Below, in pieces: positions 13,321-25,286 of a stretch of 64,000 bases of DNA (the first letter of the stretch is position 1; every line of letters starts with the position of its first letter). The position numbers and the translations under genes are program-made. The notes below the pieces were generated by a model. That model saw nothing but the letters and a program-made list of their open reading frames with translations, ran no database searches and was not told the origin of the DNA. This DNA is from Enoplolaimus lenunculus (lineage: Eukaryota; Nematoda; Enoplea; Enoplida; Thoracostomopsidae): contig JASANG010000335.1 of the NCBI GenBank assembly GCA_030248215.1, positions 1-64,000 on the forward strand, written 5' to 3'.

Positions 13321-13447
13321 TAAGCTTCACCAATTATTTCTTACAAACACTTGACTTTCTAGGAGCGCAATTGCAGTCGTAAATGTCAATCTAGTCACTA
13401 CGTGTGTATAATTGGATTATTCTTTACATTATTGTGTCTTTACGAGT

Positions 13448-13555
13448 CCGTAGCTAAAGGGTGATCAGAGCGCTAAGCCCACGTGGAAAAATTTTGACTC
13501 ATCATAGAAAAGTTTAAACCTCAGAACCTCGCTTGTAAGTCATGCTAACAGATTC
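13448..13555 (+). repeat. Dispersed repeat, GTAGCCA family (diverged)
   Basis: Retains CGAGTCCGTAGCTAAAGGG and CTCGCTTGTAAGTCATGC of the family; the right part is missing. Confidence 0.55.
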
Positions 13556-14590
13556 TTATTCACCCCCAAGGCGGTAAATGCCAGAATTAAACGGATTACC
13601 TACCATGTTCACCAGTTTAAACATTAAATTCTTTGAAATTCGGTTAATTTTTTAAAACAAAATCTAGAAAAGCTAAAAAACCTAAACGCTGCTACAGGAA
13701 CAGTCGCCAAAAAGCTGGTGCTGAATGCCTTCAATACATCAAACGCTCACTCAACCGGTGATTTTAACGCTAATTGATTGAGTTTTGTGTTTAAATAGGA
13801 AAAGTCCAAAAAAAGTAACAACAATTAAGTTCGTGTTAACCAATTTTTCAGCGGTAGACTCTACCATGCAGTCGTGGGTTCTGAAACCCTTCAACTCCCC
13901 GTGGGTTGATATATAGAACGGGTGCGACCAGTGCGGGCGAGAGAGGGGAGCTTCGCCTCCATAGCAACGTCTCCGCTACTATAAGTTTCATAAAATAATT
14001 ATTTTGAAAAGTTTTCTTAGCCCCCCCCCCGAATCATTTTGTTGCTTCCCCAGTAACAATTTTTGGTTGCGTGGCTCAGAGCAAGGAGCTTAAGCGGAAA
14101 TCTGAGCCTAAACTTTAATCCTAAGCGTGAATTTAATCGTAACCATATACTTAACGCTGAACGTAATCGAACATTTAAGGTTTACAATTTTGTTCCAGCT
14201 GTTTCTATACCTGGGTGCCCGGCTGTGTTCCCCCGTCAAAACTCCAGCTCTACTGTGTTGTCAAAAACTGGCTGTCAAAAATTAACTAATTAGGTTTACA
14301 GTTTCAATCTGTTGGGTTTTAAAGGGCCCGTATGGTACAAAATTGTGTAAAGGCATATTTAGAAACTGGTGTTTAGTGGGATGTCATACGCCCACGTAAA
14401 CGTTTATCAACAACGTGATTTGTTAAGTACGCTTTTAACAACGTATGTTTCATTTCAAAACTGCTGCTATACTGGAGGCTAACCAGATGTTTACTTTAGT
14501 TGAAATGTTAAGTTTTGTTTCGTCAGTTGGTGTAAGTGGTTGTAAATTTTGAGAACACCGGCTTTGAAATTTTAGCTATTAGTATATTAA
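13556..14590. other. Intergenic stretch with weak repeat relics
   Basis: A poly-C run lies at 14021-14030. A few scattered AAGCGT/CCTAAG hexamers at 14080-14170 may be a decayed TTAGGC-core element. No gene supported. Confidence 0.35.
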
Positions 14591-14853
14591 CCCCTTCTCA
14601 CATTGAGTTGCCCATAGGCAACTCAGCGCAGTGTATATACGTTAAATAATATATATCGCGCCGTGTTTAACAATTGCACCACGTATACATAGTACTAAAT
14701 CACCACAAGACGTGAGAGCCCCTTCGGGCTCGAGCGTTAAGCTCCTATAGCGGAGTGGTGATGGTATACGCCTCCCACTCCAGTCACTGGAGTTGGAATC
14801 CTAGCATAAAAGTAGGTCTCAGGGGAAATAGAAAATATTCATGTGAGAAAGGG
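14591..14853 (+). mobile_element. piggyBac-like MITE carrying a tRNA-like unit, TTAA TSD
   Basis: The element is flanked by TTAA on both sides (14587-14590 and 14854-14857). It starts CCCCTTCTCACATTGAG and ends CATGTGAGAAAGGG, an inverted match. TTAA duplication with CCC...GGG ends is the hallmark of the piggyBac superfamily. Near the left end GAGTTGCC/GGCAACTC forms a hairpin. Inside lies TAGCGGAGTGGTGATGG, an A-box-like segment, followed about 40 bases on by GTTGGAATCC, a B box with one change. No transposase is present. Confidence 0.85.
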
Positions 14854-15138
14854 TTAATGATATCAGGCTAAAGAACAATAGGGACCAGTTGCGTGCCGTG
14901 AAATTTGGATTGGTGAATGCCGACGCTGAAAAACGACCAATCGCTCTTCAGAATTAAGACAGCATTTTTATGACTGAAATGAATACGGTTCGAGGGTGCC
15001 TCTAATTGGCGCAGTGGTTAACTACCGTAGTAACGACACATAATTTATCAAACAAATTTGTAGATTGTAAGCTATCATTTTGACTTTGCAACAGATTGCC
15101 AGATTTACTTTGTGTGTGCCCGCCTATACGTCGTGTTT

Positions 15139-15300
15139 CAGTCAGTCCCGTATCCAGCTCACCTTTCTAGGGTGGCAAAAAATTTCAGGATGGGCATAGA
15201 ACGGTTTTCTGTGACTTACAAACAAGGTTGAAAGTGCTCTAGGAAAGGCCAAAATTCTTTCAAAGAGGGCTGAGCACACCTGGCCCCCATGGATACAGGC
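15139..15300 (-). repeat. Dispersed repeat, GTAGCCA family
   Basis: Reverse-orientation copy: AGCTCACCTTTCTAGGGTGG, then TGACTTACAAACAAGGTTG, CTCTAGGAAAGGCC and GGGCTGAGC. Diverged. Confidence 0.6.
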
Positions 15301-16739
15301 CCGGTTTTAGCTAAGTCATTTTTCTTAAAATAGTTCAGTCGCAAAATCTAACCTGTACGGGTGGCACAATAATTGTCGTGCTCCGCTGTCGTCGTGGGTC
15401 GCCGTCCGTCACCTGTCATCCCTCGTCGCGTGATATCGTACGCGAGCAATCCGTGTGCAATACCACACAGTGGCGGACGTTCCCCGGATAACATTAAAGT
15501 TTCCAAAAAATTATGGAGTCATCTTACCTTACCATTGCGCTATGTTTTCACAAAAACTATTTTATCATCTGGCTGGAACATGTGTAAATGACAAGGTTTG
15601 ATAAATTGGATTGCATTGGTTTGTCGAAAAATCTACGGTGAAAATTTTAATTACTTAGCTACACTTCAAAATGTAATAGTTTCAAGAGTTTATAAATATT
15701 AATTATAAATGGGGTGTGTGGTTGTAGATTTGTTGACAGACGCCATAATGTCGCCAAACATTCCGCATCCGGCAAATCCTAATAGCCAAGGACAACAAAG
15801 TTTTCATCTATAGCAACGATTTTGTTTGCGCATAGAAATATTTAATTTTTGTTTTAAGAATGTTTATGCTCGGGTGGTGAATTATGGAAGCCTGCCCTAT
15901 TGGAAGAAGGGCGGAGTCCCCCTTTCGCTTCATCATATTTTCGGTTTATAGGCAAAGAGTAATATATATCACCAAAGTAAGGAATTAATTTTGTGTGAGA
16001 TTGAGAAAGTGAGTACGAAAAATTTTACTTGATTCGAAATTCGAAATACTTCGCGGTCCTAGTTTCTTATCGGTCAAAGAATTTCAGAACGGTGTTTATC
16101 TCTTGGCACTTTATTCTGCACTGCAAATAGTTCTCCTCACACATAATGAGAGGATTAATTAGATAGGTTGACGTTGAGGCTTTAGACGTATCGGTATTAA
16201 AGTACTGAAATAGACACATAGTGAACAGTAATGTGAGTATTACTGTTGCCGTTTATAATAAAATAACACAAATGTAGGAAAAAGTAAACAAGTACCTATT
16301 TCGAGTAAACCTTCCTTGTACGCGGAAATCGTACCCTGAGAAAATGTTCAAACTTGGTCAAATTTGACCGTGCGACTGTAGTCACATTGTACCAGCCAAT
16401 ATTAATTATCAATCTTCTGAGAACTTGGCGTACCATACTACTGATAAACGCTACAGTATTTAACGATAAACTGAAATTAAGTTTGAACAAATGGTATTTT
16501 CCCACGGGCGCCCTCATATTAACGTTAATTGTATACCTGGGTACAGGTTCTGGGTACCGGTTAATGTTTTCAAGTTTAAAGGTTCTCACTGTATACGCGT
16601 GCAATTGCTAAAGGTCACAACATCGCGACAGATGTAAGTTTTGCTCAATGTCATATCTGACCCTCGGTTTTAATTATATAATTTTCTAGCGTCTAAATGC
16701 TTATTAGTTCTGTCAACCTCACAGCCTTAGGTACTCGGC
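15301..16739. other. Intergenic stretch, no gene supported
   Basis: Overlapping open frames of about 100 and 85 codons on opposite strands near 16296-16611 have no domain or codon support. I see nothing else in this stretch. Confidence 0.4.
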
Positions 16740-16882
16740 AGGCCGAGCCCGTAGCCAAGGAAGGGGTGTCAGAAGGGCTCAACCTCGCGGAAAAAAGTTT
16801 GTCCCTTCTCCCCCTAGAAAATTTTCAACCTTGCTTGGAAGTAAACGAAAACCGTTTTATGCCCATCCTGAGGAGCTTATAG
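16740..16882 (+). repeat. Dispersed repeat, GTAGCCA family
   Basis: Carries AGCCCGTAGCCAAGGAAGGG, CCCTAGAAAATTTTCAACC, TTGCTTGGAAGT and AAACCGTTTTATGCCC, the family landmarks in order. Confidence 0.7.
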
Positions 16883-16989
16883 CTTACCAATAGCTAAGTG
16901 AGCTAGCTACGGGTCTGTGGCAGACCCGTAGGTAGCTCTACCTAAAAAGCTAAAGTTTTTAGGAATAGCATGTAACGATTTCACAGGAT

Positions 16990-17070
16990 GTACCAGAGAG
17001 GTTGAAACTTTTCTAAGAGGTAGGTAGGTCAAAATTTCAAGGGCTGAACCGTTCCCCTCTAGCCACGGGC
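16990..17070 (-). repeat. Dispersed repeat fragment, GTAGCCA family
   Basis: Reverse-orientation fragment: GGTTGAAACTTTTCTAAGAG to CTAGCCACGGGCTCG. It is immediately followed by a TTAGGC-core MITE. Confidence 0.55.
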
Positions 17071-17079
17071 TCGTATCTC

Positions 17080-17235
17080 GGCCAATGTAACTGGTAGGGG
17101 TGTAACAATGGCCTAAGAATATTCCTAAGCCTAATCTTTAGAGCAATGATAAGGCTAAATCTAAGTCAATATCTAAAGGCAAGACTAAGCGTAAGCGAAA
17201 AATTAGTCTGAAGCCAGAGCTAACTCTATTGCTGT
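17080..17235 (+). mobile_element. TTAGGC-core MITE, 3' end decayed
   Basis: Starts GGCCAATGTAACTGGTAGGG, the standard left end, and contains ATTCCTAAGCCTAA and AAGACTAAGCGTAAGCG. The right terminal repeat is not recognisable, so the right limit is approximate and no duplication can be tested. Confidence 0.7.
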
Positions 17236-19068
17236 TTGAAAAATCCTGAACAAATTCGGCAACCAGCTAAATGATACTCCTACATTAAAAGCCTTAAGTT
17301 CCACACAGAATTAGCTGAGCCACGTCTGGCTTCATAGTTGACTTGCAGTTTCTACGGTGAAAACAATGCCGGAGGCTTTCAAAACCGATGTAGACAAGTA
17401 CAAATTGTGAACCGGGTGCTTTATTTTTAACCAGCAGCAATACTGGCTTGCGTTACTTTTTCGTTACATTTATGATTAATAACAGACCGTCGTGTCTTGG
17501 GACATATTTCCAAAAACAGGTACGTCTATTTTTTGCTAAACTGTTTGGTAGGTTAAAAAAATTAAGTTCCTGATCGTTTGATGAAGACAGAGTCCTGAAC
17601 ATAAAATGACGAAAAATGTAAGCATTCTGTTGAAAATAGGGTCTAAATGAACAAAAAACGGTCGCTGGAAGTAGCGTTTAACGGTTTCAATGTGCCCGCC
17701 CGGTTATCGGTTGGTACATTTTAGTTGAAACAACACTGTTATGAAAGGGCCCGGACACTCAGATGAGTCTAGCATCGCTTTAAAATTTGACAAATTTTTT
17801 GAATTTGATTTAACCGTATTTACGGTGCCAAATTTTGTATCTACAGTTGTGACAGGTCGATTGTTTGACGACCTACTGCTACTTCTGATATTAGGGACGG
17901 CGGCCTCAAATTATTTTTTAGAAATTACATGACCATATTAATACTTTTATTAGGAAATGCAGATAGACCAAGGGTTGCGTTATAGTTGTCACGCGCTGCC
18001 GGACGCCGACGCGCGCCGCTATGCGTTGCTAACAAAAATATGGCCAAAATCTGTTTGGTGGTGCGCAGCGGCGTCTTGGGGCGCGCGGCGAGTTTAGCAC
18101 AACGCTTAGAGTCTAATCTAAATTTAATACATTATATTGTTGTAAATTTCAACGAGTAGACAAGTGTGTTATTAGTCCTATACTTCATAGAAGATAACTT
18201 AAACAGGTGAATAAAATACAGCTCCATAACTTTGCTCAGGGGCTCGATAAGGTTGATGTTCGATCCCGCCGTGCAGCATCCTTAACTCCACCACTATGAT
18301 CACAACCCACCAGTACTGAAATCAAATTTGGCTCGAATTCGGTTCATTCTCGAAATGACGTCACTCGGGTTCTTTTTTCATTCGCCGGTTTCCTTATCAT
18401 TGTACCGATAATATCACTCGCTGTATACCTCAAAAGCGATCAGTCACTGTGTGTTGTATTTCTTTACCGCATCATGACTTTACCGCCATACTAAATGCGA
18501 TAGTTGCTTGGTTTTGACCAGTTCGCGTAAGAGCAAGAATTTCATTTCGAGAGGGTATAACTTGAAAGAAGCACTTTTTGATACGATAAACAACTTAATG
18601 CAAAAAGCACGAAACAATGTATTTAGTTTAGAAATACTAAAGCCTATAATACGGCCTATTTTACACGTCGGCCTAGAAATTTTGCAGCAGTTTATATCCC
18701 CTGCATACAGTAGGTTGTATACGTCGTCGGTTTTGACTGAGACTGAGAAAAAGAGATATCATAATATCCTGCACGTACTCGTGTGAACTTTCACTTTAAG
18801 TCACTCTTGGCTCGCGTGTACGTTTCTGCGTGTACTGGGTTTTCATCGAAACTTAGAATTTTTTCGCTTGCTCAACGGTAAATATTAAGTAGATTGTACC
18901 CTTGTCATGGGAATCAGGGGTAAAAGATGCGTAATTCTTGTCAATATATTTATTTTCAGAACCATTTGCTAATCCAGAATTTTGTGGCGTTTGACGGAAT
19001 ATAGGTTACGCCGGATACTACAAGTTTAAACTCGTAAAAATAATAGTCAATTGAAGATTTGTAAGGTA
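17236..19068. other. Intergenic stretch, no gene supported
   Basis: At 17995-18095 there is a locally GC-rich patch (GCGCGCCGC, GGCGCGCGGCG) without an open frame that looks coding. Near 18255-18275 GTTCGATCCCGCC resembles a B box, but no A box sits at tRNA spacing. Confidence 0.35.
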
Positions 19069-19466
19069 CTGTAGTGACCCGAATCAGAGGCGGACTAATA
19101 TTTTTTACTTAGAGGTTACCACTGTTATTCGGTTATGAATTCTTATCTATTTTTAATTCATTTTATGTTTAGTTGGTCCTAACACCTTTCCTTCTCTTTT
19201 TTCAGAAATGATTTGCTCCAAAAGATATTTGTTGCTTGCCATTTCGGTCAATGCTTATTCTGGATGCGGATTGTCTGAGTGTCTGTACATATTTCAGCAG
19301 TATAGGATATTCTTCTGCTTTGGTTTGTTTTATGGAGTTTAATTTAGGCTTATGGGCTCTATTCACTAACCAACTCTAATCAGGAATACCGGATACAGAC
19401 TCCTATTGTGATTGGGACTCAAAATTTGGATTTCCTCTTATTACCCTCTTACTCGGGTTACTGCAG
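19069..19466 (+). mobile_element. TA-duplicating MITE, complete
   Basis: Bounded by CTGTAGTGACCCGAATCAGA and the inverted ACTCGGGTTACTGCAG, flanked by TA at 19067-19068 and 19467-19468. The interior has the family phrases GAGGTTACC, TTATTCGGTTA, ACAGACTCCTATTG and GGGACTCAAAA. No coding capacity. TA duplication suggests a Tc1/mariner-type mobiliser; this is inference. Confidence 0.85.
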
Positions 19467-20353
19467 TAGGGAGCAGTACTGCCAGCTACGTAGCTAAGCT
19501 AAAATTTCAAGTTTGCAAGCCACTTTTAAACGATGCAATCTTTTAGGCTAATTGGAATACTACTATCCATATCAGTTAAATATTAAGGCAGTCATCTTTA
19601 CTTCAGAGGGGTGATATGTTTAGCGTAAGGGAGGTGACCCCATAAGGATCAGGACGGGGTTTTAAGACAAATTTCTGGTGAGCGTGTAACAATGTGATGT
19701 TGAGTGATCAATACCGCAACCGCTTAATTCTAAAGCGTGAGGAATTCATCGCGAGCGAGAAACCAGGCGCAAATGTACCGGCGCAAGGGCCCTGTCTTAC
19801 AATTTTTTACTTTTGTGTTGAATGTTGTAATTTTGAAACAGACTCAGGGATCAGACCACCCACCGGAGCGACATAAGCCAAAATTTTGCATTAGTAATAA
19901 TCATCAAAATAGAATAGCGTTTGGCTTTCTCGTTCGCTTCGCTTGCGAGTTTTCATCAATACCGCGACCCACCAATGAAAAATTTTAAGATACGCTACTG
20001 CGAGAAGCCAATTACACGTCTCATGAAAATATGCGGCGGCGAGTAAAATCTTTCATCCGGCGCGGCATGGTGGGGCAGCAGTAGGCCAACCCGTTTCTAT
20101 TTATGGTCTACCGAGACGCTTAAAACCGGTACATTACATCCTAATTATTTATTCTGTTATTCGTACAGCGCCCACTCAGCTCGAGCAGGTCAAAAAGTGC
20201 AATCTGCGAGGACAGGTGCTCTCCTTTGGCGTCCCCTGGCTACGTTCCGACATTTTTTGTCAAAGCTTATCTGATAGGGCGTATTGACGTGCCCCTCTGG
20301 ATCCGCTAGTGCTTTAGGTATGATACTCTTAAAACCAGCGCTATAAGAAATGG

Positions 20354-20545
20354 GGTAAATGCTGCTTTAAGGGGCGTAACTGCAGATTAAGCGTATTACT
20401 AAGCCTAAGCCTAAGCCTAAGCGTTGCAAAAATAAATTCCTAAGCCTAAGCCTAAAGCTTAAGCAAAAAAATGTAATCTGAAATCTAAACCTACTCTTTT
20501 ATTGACCCACCAGGAACCTGGATGCCCCTTAAAGTAACATTATCC
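20354..20545 (+). mobile_element. TTAGGC-core MITE, complete, perfect 8-bp TSD
   Basis: Left end GGTAAATGCTGCTTTAAGGG and right end CCTTAAAGTAACATTATCC are inverted partners. Flanking octamers AGAAATGG at 20346-20353 and 20546-20553 are identical. The core has two blocks of CCTAAG hexamers separated by GCGTTGCAAAAATAAATT. Same subfamily as 40923-41120. Confidence 0.9.
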
Positions 20546-20630
20546 AGAAATGGTTATATGTAAAAATGAAATTGTACTAAGAGATTTCTAACATTTCATG
20601 CAGTGTAAATACATTATAAAAAGCACTCCG

Positions 20631-20767
20631 TCAGTGCAAATATTTGATAAGCAATTTGTTTCGAACGACAACATTTTTTTTATCCAGCACCTCAGTTGCG
20701 TTGAGAGGAAGATCGTCCAGGTCCAACACTTGCGGACATTTTTCGCCATTCTCCAGGGCGGAACCAG
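20631..20767 (-). CDS. Candidate terminal exon, unknown protein
   Basis: I do not recognise this sequence. Read from a possible acceptor (CAAAAG) the frame gives 44 residues and a stop: GSALENGEKCPQV, then an acidic leucine-rich stretch (LDLDDLPL), one N-glycosylation sequon (NAT) and a basic end (KLLIKYLH). The patch is more GC-rich than its surroundings and reads like a protein, which is why it is listed. Against it: the acceptor has a poor pyrimidine tract, upstream exons were not found, and the phase (1) does not fit directly onto the candidate exon at 24015-24111. It could be a chance frame. Confidence 0.25.
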
Positions 20768-20849
20768 CTTTTGACAGAATTCAGTTATGTATTTAGAAAA
20801 ATTCACATTTCCATTTTTAGAAATCTTTCTTGTCGAGTCTACTAACAAT

Positions 20850-22723
20850 TCTTGATTTCTGGCCCTGGCATCAACTCATCATTACTTGTGTGACTTTGAT
20901 GATAAAGCTACAAATCGCGCTCGGCTTTTGACTTCTGCGGCTGACGATGTGAGTTAAATGCTGCCGATGTGTGTAGTTTATGGGCGACAAACTTTGACCG
21001 TTCCTAAACAGTTCTAAACTGGCGTAGTTTAAAGTGCCATGCATGCATCAGTTGAGCAATGTTTAACATTTCATTCCGGTAGGGTATAACTTTGAATGAC
21101 TAAATGATTGTGAACGAACGGTAGCGAGCAACACAAATTTTTTCACAAAGAACGTAATAATTCTAAAGTGTATAAAAAGCGCTTTTTGAAGAAATTTCAG
21201 AGATACATATACCCTGTGTTCGTCCCTTGATCAGACCGTAGCTGTCGGGACTCGGTGTTGAATAAATTCATCGCACCAGTGATGACGTGGGTCCTCTGTA
21301 TGCGGTCTTACTTGTGTTTGTGCCGTGGCGTCTAATTTGAATATTTGAAAAAGTTTTCTATATTGCGGTTTCGTACTACTAAAACGCTTATAAATTATGA
21401 TTAGAGTCACAGAGGCCAGAAAATCAAACTTCGCCTTTGATTGAAAAGTTGGCTGATTTTTTAATGGGATGAGAATTATTGAAATGTAGTTTTGAACAGA
21501 GATGAGCTTTAGTGTTTGTAATGTTGTATTGCTGCCTTATAGTGTAGTGACCAAAATAATAGGGGGGACGTAATAAAAGACTGATTTAGCCTTATTTTGG
21601 GTCTGAATCAAGAGGAGGGAGTCAATCTCCGTATAATGAGAGTCTGTAAATGGATAACGTCCAAAATCACTGACTAGTCCATAAAACATCAAAAGCCCAA
21701 TTGTGTAAGTGCTTCATTGACCAAAGTTAAGTTCAGAACACGACACGATTCATTTCTATTACCAGGAGCAGCAAACTCTAGTGTTAAAGGTACATTGTCA
21801 AAATATTATGACGTTTGAGCCCAAATACCTGCGTCTCACGTCATGCTCGCTTCGATCGCAAAGTTTGTTTTTCAGTGAGAGCAACAGACGCTTGGAGCAC
21901 ACAGTTAATATCACTCAATATTTAACAACACGAAACTATTCTTAGCCTAATGAACTCAAAGATTTGTTATTTTTGGAAACGGTCCGGGCAACCCTACGTA
22001 CGACCCTGCGCTGAAGTCTGCCGTTTTATAGGTTCCGAAAACAAACAGATAAATGAGGCATCAGCAAGGTTGAGATGACCGCAAACTGAACAGAAACCCT
22101 TAAAGTTTGCGAGTGTTTCACAAAGATTATTAACTTACAGTTTTACGGATAGAACTTTAATTTCATAGATGGAACTCTACAGTTCGATTAATCATAATTA
22201 TGTTTTAGTTTTGCATAAATGCCACTATAAAACGTTAGTCGTCTCTTTGTAAAAGTTGAAGCTGTCTTCGTTTCCGAATACAAATGCTCTGAGCAGCCTC
22301 TTACAAATAATGGTAATTATCATAAACCTATTTCAGAGGAGAGGGGATGGTTGCTGCTATTTGACTTGATATTTTTAAACTTTGAAGTATTTCGTTAAGC
22401 AAGTCACATATTCCTTCCTGCCTAACGCCTTTCAGAAGTTTTTCGTTTTCCATTGAAAAATATAAAATTTCACAATTCATCGCGGCCAACTGTAGTTTTA
22501 GTTATATATATGCTTTAGGAGTTGTTTAGCAATTCCGATAATCCCCCAAAGATGGCAGAAAGTCGATGGCCCCCATAATAATAGTAACTTTGAAACAATT
22601 TAGAACTGTTAATAAACTAATGTTGACTGAAACAAATTGACTTTTACACACAAACTATGATTTGTGTTATTTGGGCGGCACCCACGAAATCAACATCGTT
22701 GGCGTACTTTTGAAATGTATATA
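20850..22723. other. Intergenic or intronic stretch with a decayed TA-MITE
   Basis: Near 21541 AGTGTAGTGACC followed by AGGGGGGACG resembles the TA-MITE left end, and GGTCTGAATCAAGAGGAGGG follows, but the element is too decayed to delimit. Nothing else recognised. Confidence 0.35.
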
Positions 22724-22885
22724 CTGTAGTGATCCGAACAAGAGTGGGGGCTGATATTTATTTGGCCTCTCCAGAGGGTACCCCCTTGATACTTGGTTAC
22801 GGACTGTTTAGGGATACATGCTCCTATTGATTGGGACTCAAAATAGGACCTCCCTTATAATACCACCCTACTCAGGTCAGCACAG
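22724..22885 (+). mobile_element. TA-duplicating MITE, short internally deleted copy
   Basis: Begins CTGTAGTGATCCGAACAAGA and ends TCAGGTCAGCACAG, flanked by TA at 22722-22723 and 22886-22887. It keeps CCTCTCCAGAGGGTACCCCC on the left and TGATTGGGACTCAAAA on the right, so about 240 internal bases present in the 24881 copy are missing. Confidence 0.85.
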
Positions 22886-23216
22886 TAGCCAGCCGGATCA
22901 TTCCTAAGTTAGTTTCTGTTAGTTTAGACAACGTTTAGTCCGAATTTATTTAGATGGATTGTTTCCGAAGCACTGTCTTTTGATGAAAGTTATTCGTTAT
23001 TGCCACAAGTTGTTGTAAAATACGGAATTTTAGCAAACAATTAACTATGAACAAAAGGCACCGAGCTGAGCTATTTTTATAGCCGAATATGGTAAGTGTG
23101 GCCTGAAATCCAAAGGCACACCAATTACAGAGTTGAAAGCAGTAGGTTGTTTAACTCATATGGATTAGTTTTAATTTTATACCTTCGAATCTGATTTCAG
23201 ACGTTTTGGATCCGTA

Positions 23217-23486
23217 CACTCTGTAAAAACACTACTTAAAATATTATAGTTATATTATACTAACTTTTTAAGTATACGTGTACTAAACATTGAGTAAATC
23301 TTTGCTTAATTAATGTAAATAAGTAAAACTTCTGCTGTTATTTCCTGATTATTTAAGTAAATGTAGAGCTAAAATTGTTTTGTTTGCTTAAAATTAAGTA
23401 AAACTTTGCCAAACACCATAGTAAGTAAAACCGGCGTTTAATTCGGCAAAAGTTTTACTTAATGTTAAGTATATTTTTTAGTGAGC
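23217..23486. mobile_element. Foldback MITE with iterated TACTTAA/TTAAGTA core
   Basis: Left end CACTCTGTAAAAACACTACT and right end AAGTATATTTTTTAGTGAG are inverted partners; the interior repeats AAGTAAAAC, TTAAGTA and related units in both orientations. The left flank is TA; the right flank is CA, so duplication is uncertain. Related to 56214-56556. Confidence 0.65.
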
Positions 23487-24014
23487 AGCAAGCTGAAAAA
23501 AAGTATAACTGGCTTATTTGAATTAATTGTTGCCAAACGCGTCACACCCGGAAGATCAGGACGCTCTGCTAAGTTGAAAAATAGGTTTCAGTTGGAGATA
23601 CACATAGTCATGCAAGGAGATGTTCAATTTCTTCTACCACAACTGTTCGCATATACTTCATGCGCCCAGCTGCTACTTAATCTTTAAACTTTTGGGTCCA
23701 CTACATTCACCTACGCCTACACTGAGAAGCGAAGCTGAAAAAATCTCCAGAAGCTTGCCGTTCGTTCTCTTGTTCTGTGCAGAATAAACATTGTCAAACT
23801 TCGTTTTTGCACAAATTTTGTGTTCCGTATACTATAACTGTTGAGACAAAAAGGCACAATAGCAAGAGCGTAGCCATGATTTCATCCCGAGAGAGTATAT
23901 CTTTATGTAAATAGGTTTTTGGCGAGCAAGCGTACCGAGCGAGGAAAATTTTAGGTTTGTAAAAGAGCCTGTTTTTCTTGTATCTCTAGAAAATCCTTGA
24001 TGGAATGAACTCAC

Positions 24015-24111
24015 CTTATCCCCTGTCTTGTATGCGCAGTAGCATAGCAGATGGCTGTGTGTGGGCTGGACGGACATCGCTGAAGTTCATATGTACAACA
24101 GTTCAGAATCA
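24015..24111 (-). CDS. Candidate internal exon, Cys-rich segment
   Basis: On the minus strand a near-ideal donor, GATAAG|GTGAGT, closes a 97-base interval. An acceptor TTCATAG preceded by a T-rich tract opens it. The only fully open frame reads ILNCCTYELQRCPSS then PHTAICYATAHTRQGI: four cysteines in about 31 residues (CC-x6-C-x8-C), the density seen in small extracellular disulfide domains. The interval has phase 1 at its start and ends with two leftover bases. I do not recognise a family, and no partner exon with matching phase was found. The strong donor is the main support. Confidence 0.3.
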
Positions 24112-24224
24112 CTATGAAGTCATCAACGAAAAATCATGTGGTTATAAAGACATGCAGACCCACACAATGAATCCTGGCGGTTTATTTTTTCGGTTTTTAC
24201 AAGGAAGTAACCAGGTTTTCATTT

Positions 24225-24715
24225 CCGAAGGATATAATTTCAGAGATTTTTTTGCAAAGCGAGTACTGCCGGAGCAGACAGAGGAGGCTCCTCCGACCGA
24301 GAAGCCAGACGCATTTTAAAATGTCGGCGGTTTTTGTTTCAACCGGTTAGAGTGGGGCTGTTTTGAGGGTGGGCCTCTCCAAATGAAAAGTATGGGAAGG
24401 TGGATGTTCCGGCCCTAAAAGGGAGTGTAGCATGTGGCTAAAATTTCGATCTCACATAAAACGGTACCACGATTGTTATAAAAATAACTTTTCAATATTC
24501 GTGTTGCAGTTTTTGGGTGTATGTGTACCAGGGCTCGACCAGCTACCCCTTATCCCCATTTGGAGGGGGGCCCACTCCTAAAGGGCCCTCCACCCTAACC
24601 GGTCGAAACAAAAACCGCTTAAGTTTTAAAATGCGTCTGGCTTTGCGCTCGCGAGTACTGGGGCCCCCGCCCTATAATTTGGGGTGAGCCCCACCCTTGC
24701 CTGCTTCGGAACTGA
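24225..24715. repeat. Inverted pair of a GC-rich dispersed repeat
   Basis: The left copy (about 24225-24420) contains AGCCAGACGCATTTTAAAAT, GTTTTTGTTTCAACCGGTTA and a GTGGGCCTCTCCAAATG end. The right copy (about 24535-24715) has the same phrases inverted (CCATTTGGAGG, TAACCGGTCGAAACAAAAAC, TTTTAAAATGCGTCTGGCTT). A third copy is at 48945-49155. The pair is separated by about 115 unrelated bases. Class unknown; non-coding. Confidence 0.75.
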
Positions 24716-24880
24716 TGTGTACCTTTTCTGCTGTTGTGGCTTGTTTATTATTGTCAGCGACAAACTCAAGATTTTCACAACGAGCGGCATGAAGCGGAAA
24801 TTTTAAAAACCTTTGTTTTACATGAAGTTATTTCAAAGTGAAATCCTGATTTGCTTTTGGTTGTTGAAATTTTGCAATTA

Positions 24881-25286
24881 CTGTAGTGACCCGAATAAGA
24901 GGGGGACTGATATTTATTTGACCTCTCCAGAGGGTACCCCCCCTTATTATTCGGTTACGGACTGTTATTTATTTTCAACCAGCCGTGCGCCGGTATTGCA
25001 ACTATCTGTTGAATTAAACGGTTTTTACCTTGATAAATGCTTGAGCGATAATGCAAGATTATACTTTTAGGAATGTACTTTCAAAATTTAAGTAAGCTTA
25101 AATGTTTCAAACTCAAATTATTTGGTCCTGTAGTCATTTATGCGCTACATTTAGGGATAATTGACAAACATTTATGGACTCTAATTAGAGTTTCGGGACT
25201 CTTATTAGGGATACGGACTCCTATTGATTGGGACTCAAAATGGGGACCCCACCTCTTATTACCCACTCTTATTCGGGTCAATACAG
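24881..25286 (+). mobile_element. TA-duplicating MITE, best copy
   Basis: Ends CTGTAGTGACCCGAATAAGA and CTTATTCGGGTCAATACAG are inverted repeats of about 25 bases, flanked by TA on both sides. The right half holds a short degenerate series of GGACTC units (GGACTCTAATTAGAG, GGGACTCTTATTAGGG, ACGGACTCCTATTG, GGGACTCAAAA). No coding capacity. Confidence 0.9.

Noticed and set aside
14981-15040. tRNA gene suggested by TTGGCGCAGTGGTTAACTA
   Set aside because: A-box-like only; no B box or cloverleaf follows at the right spacing.
16296-16611. Opposed 102- and 85-codon frames
   Set aside because: Mutual shadows in AT-rich DNA without codon bias.
18240-18300. tRNA gene suggested by GTTCGATCCCGCC
   Set aside because: The nearest A-box-like words are far too close and no acceptor stem forms.
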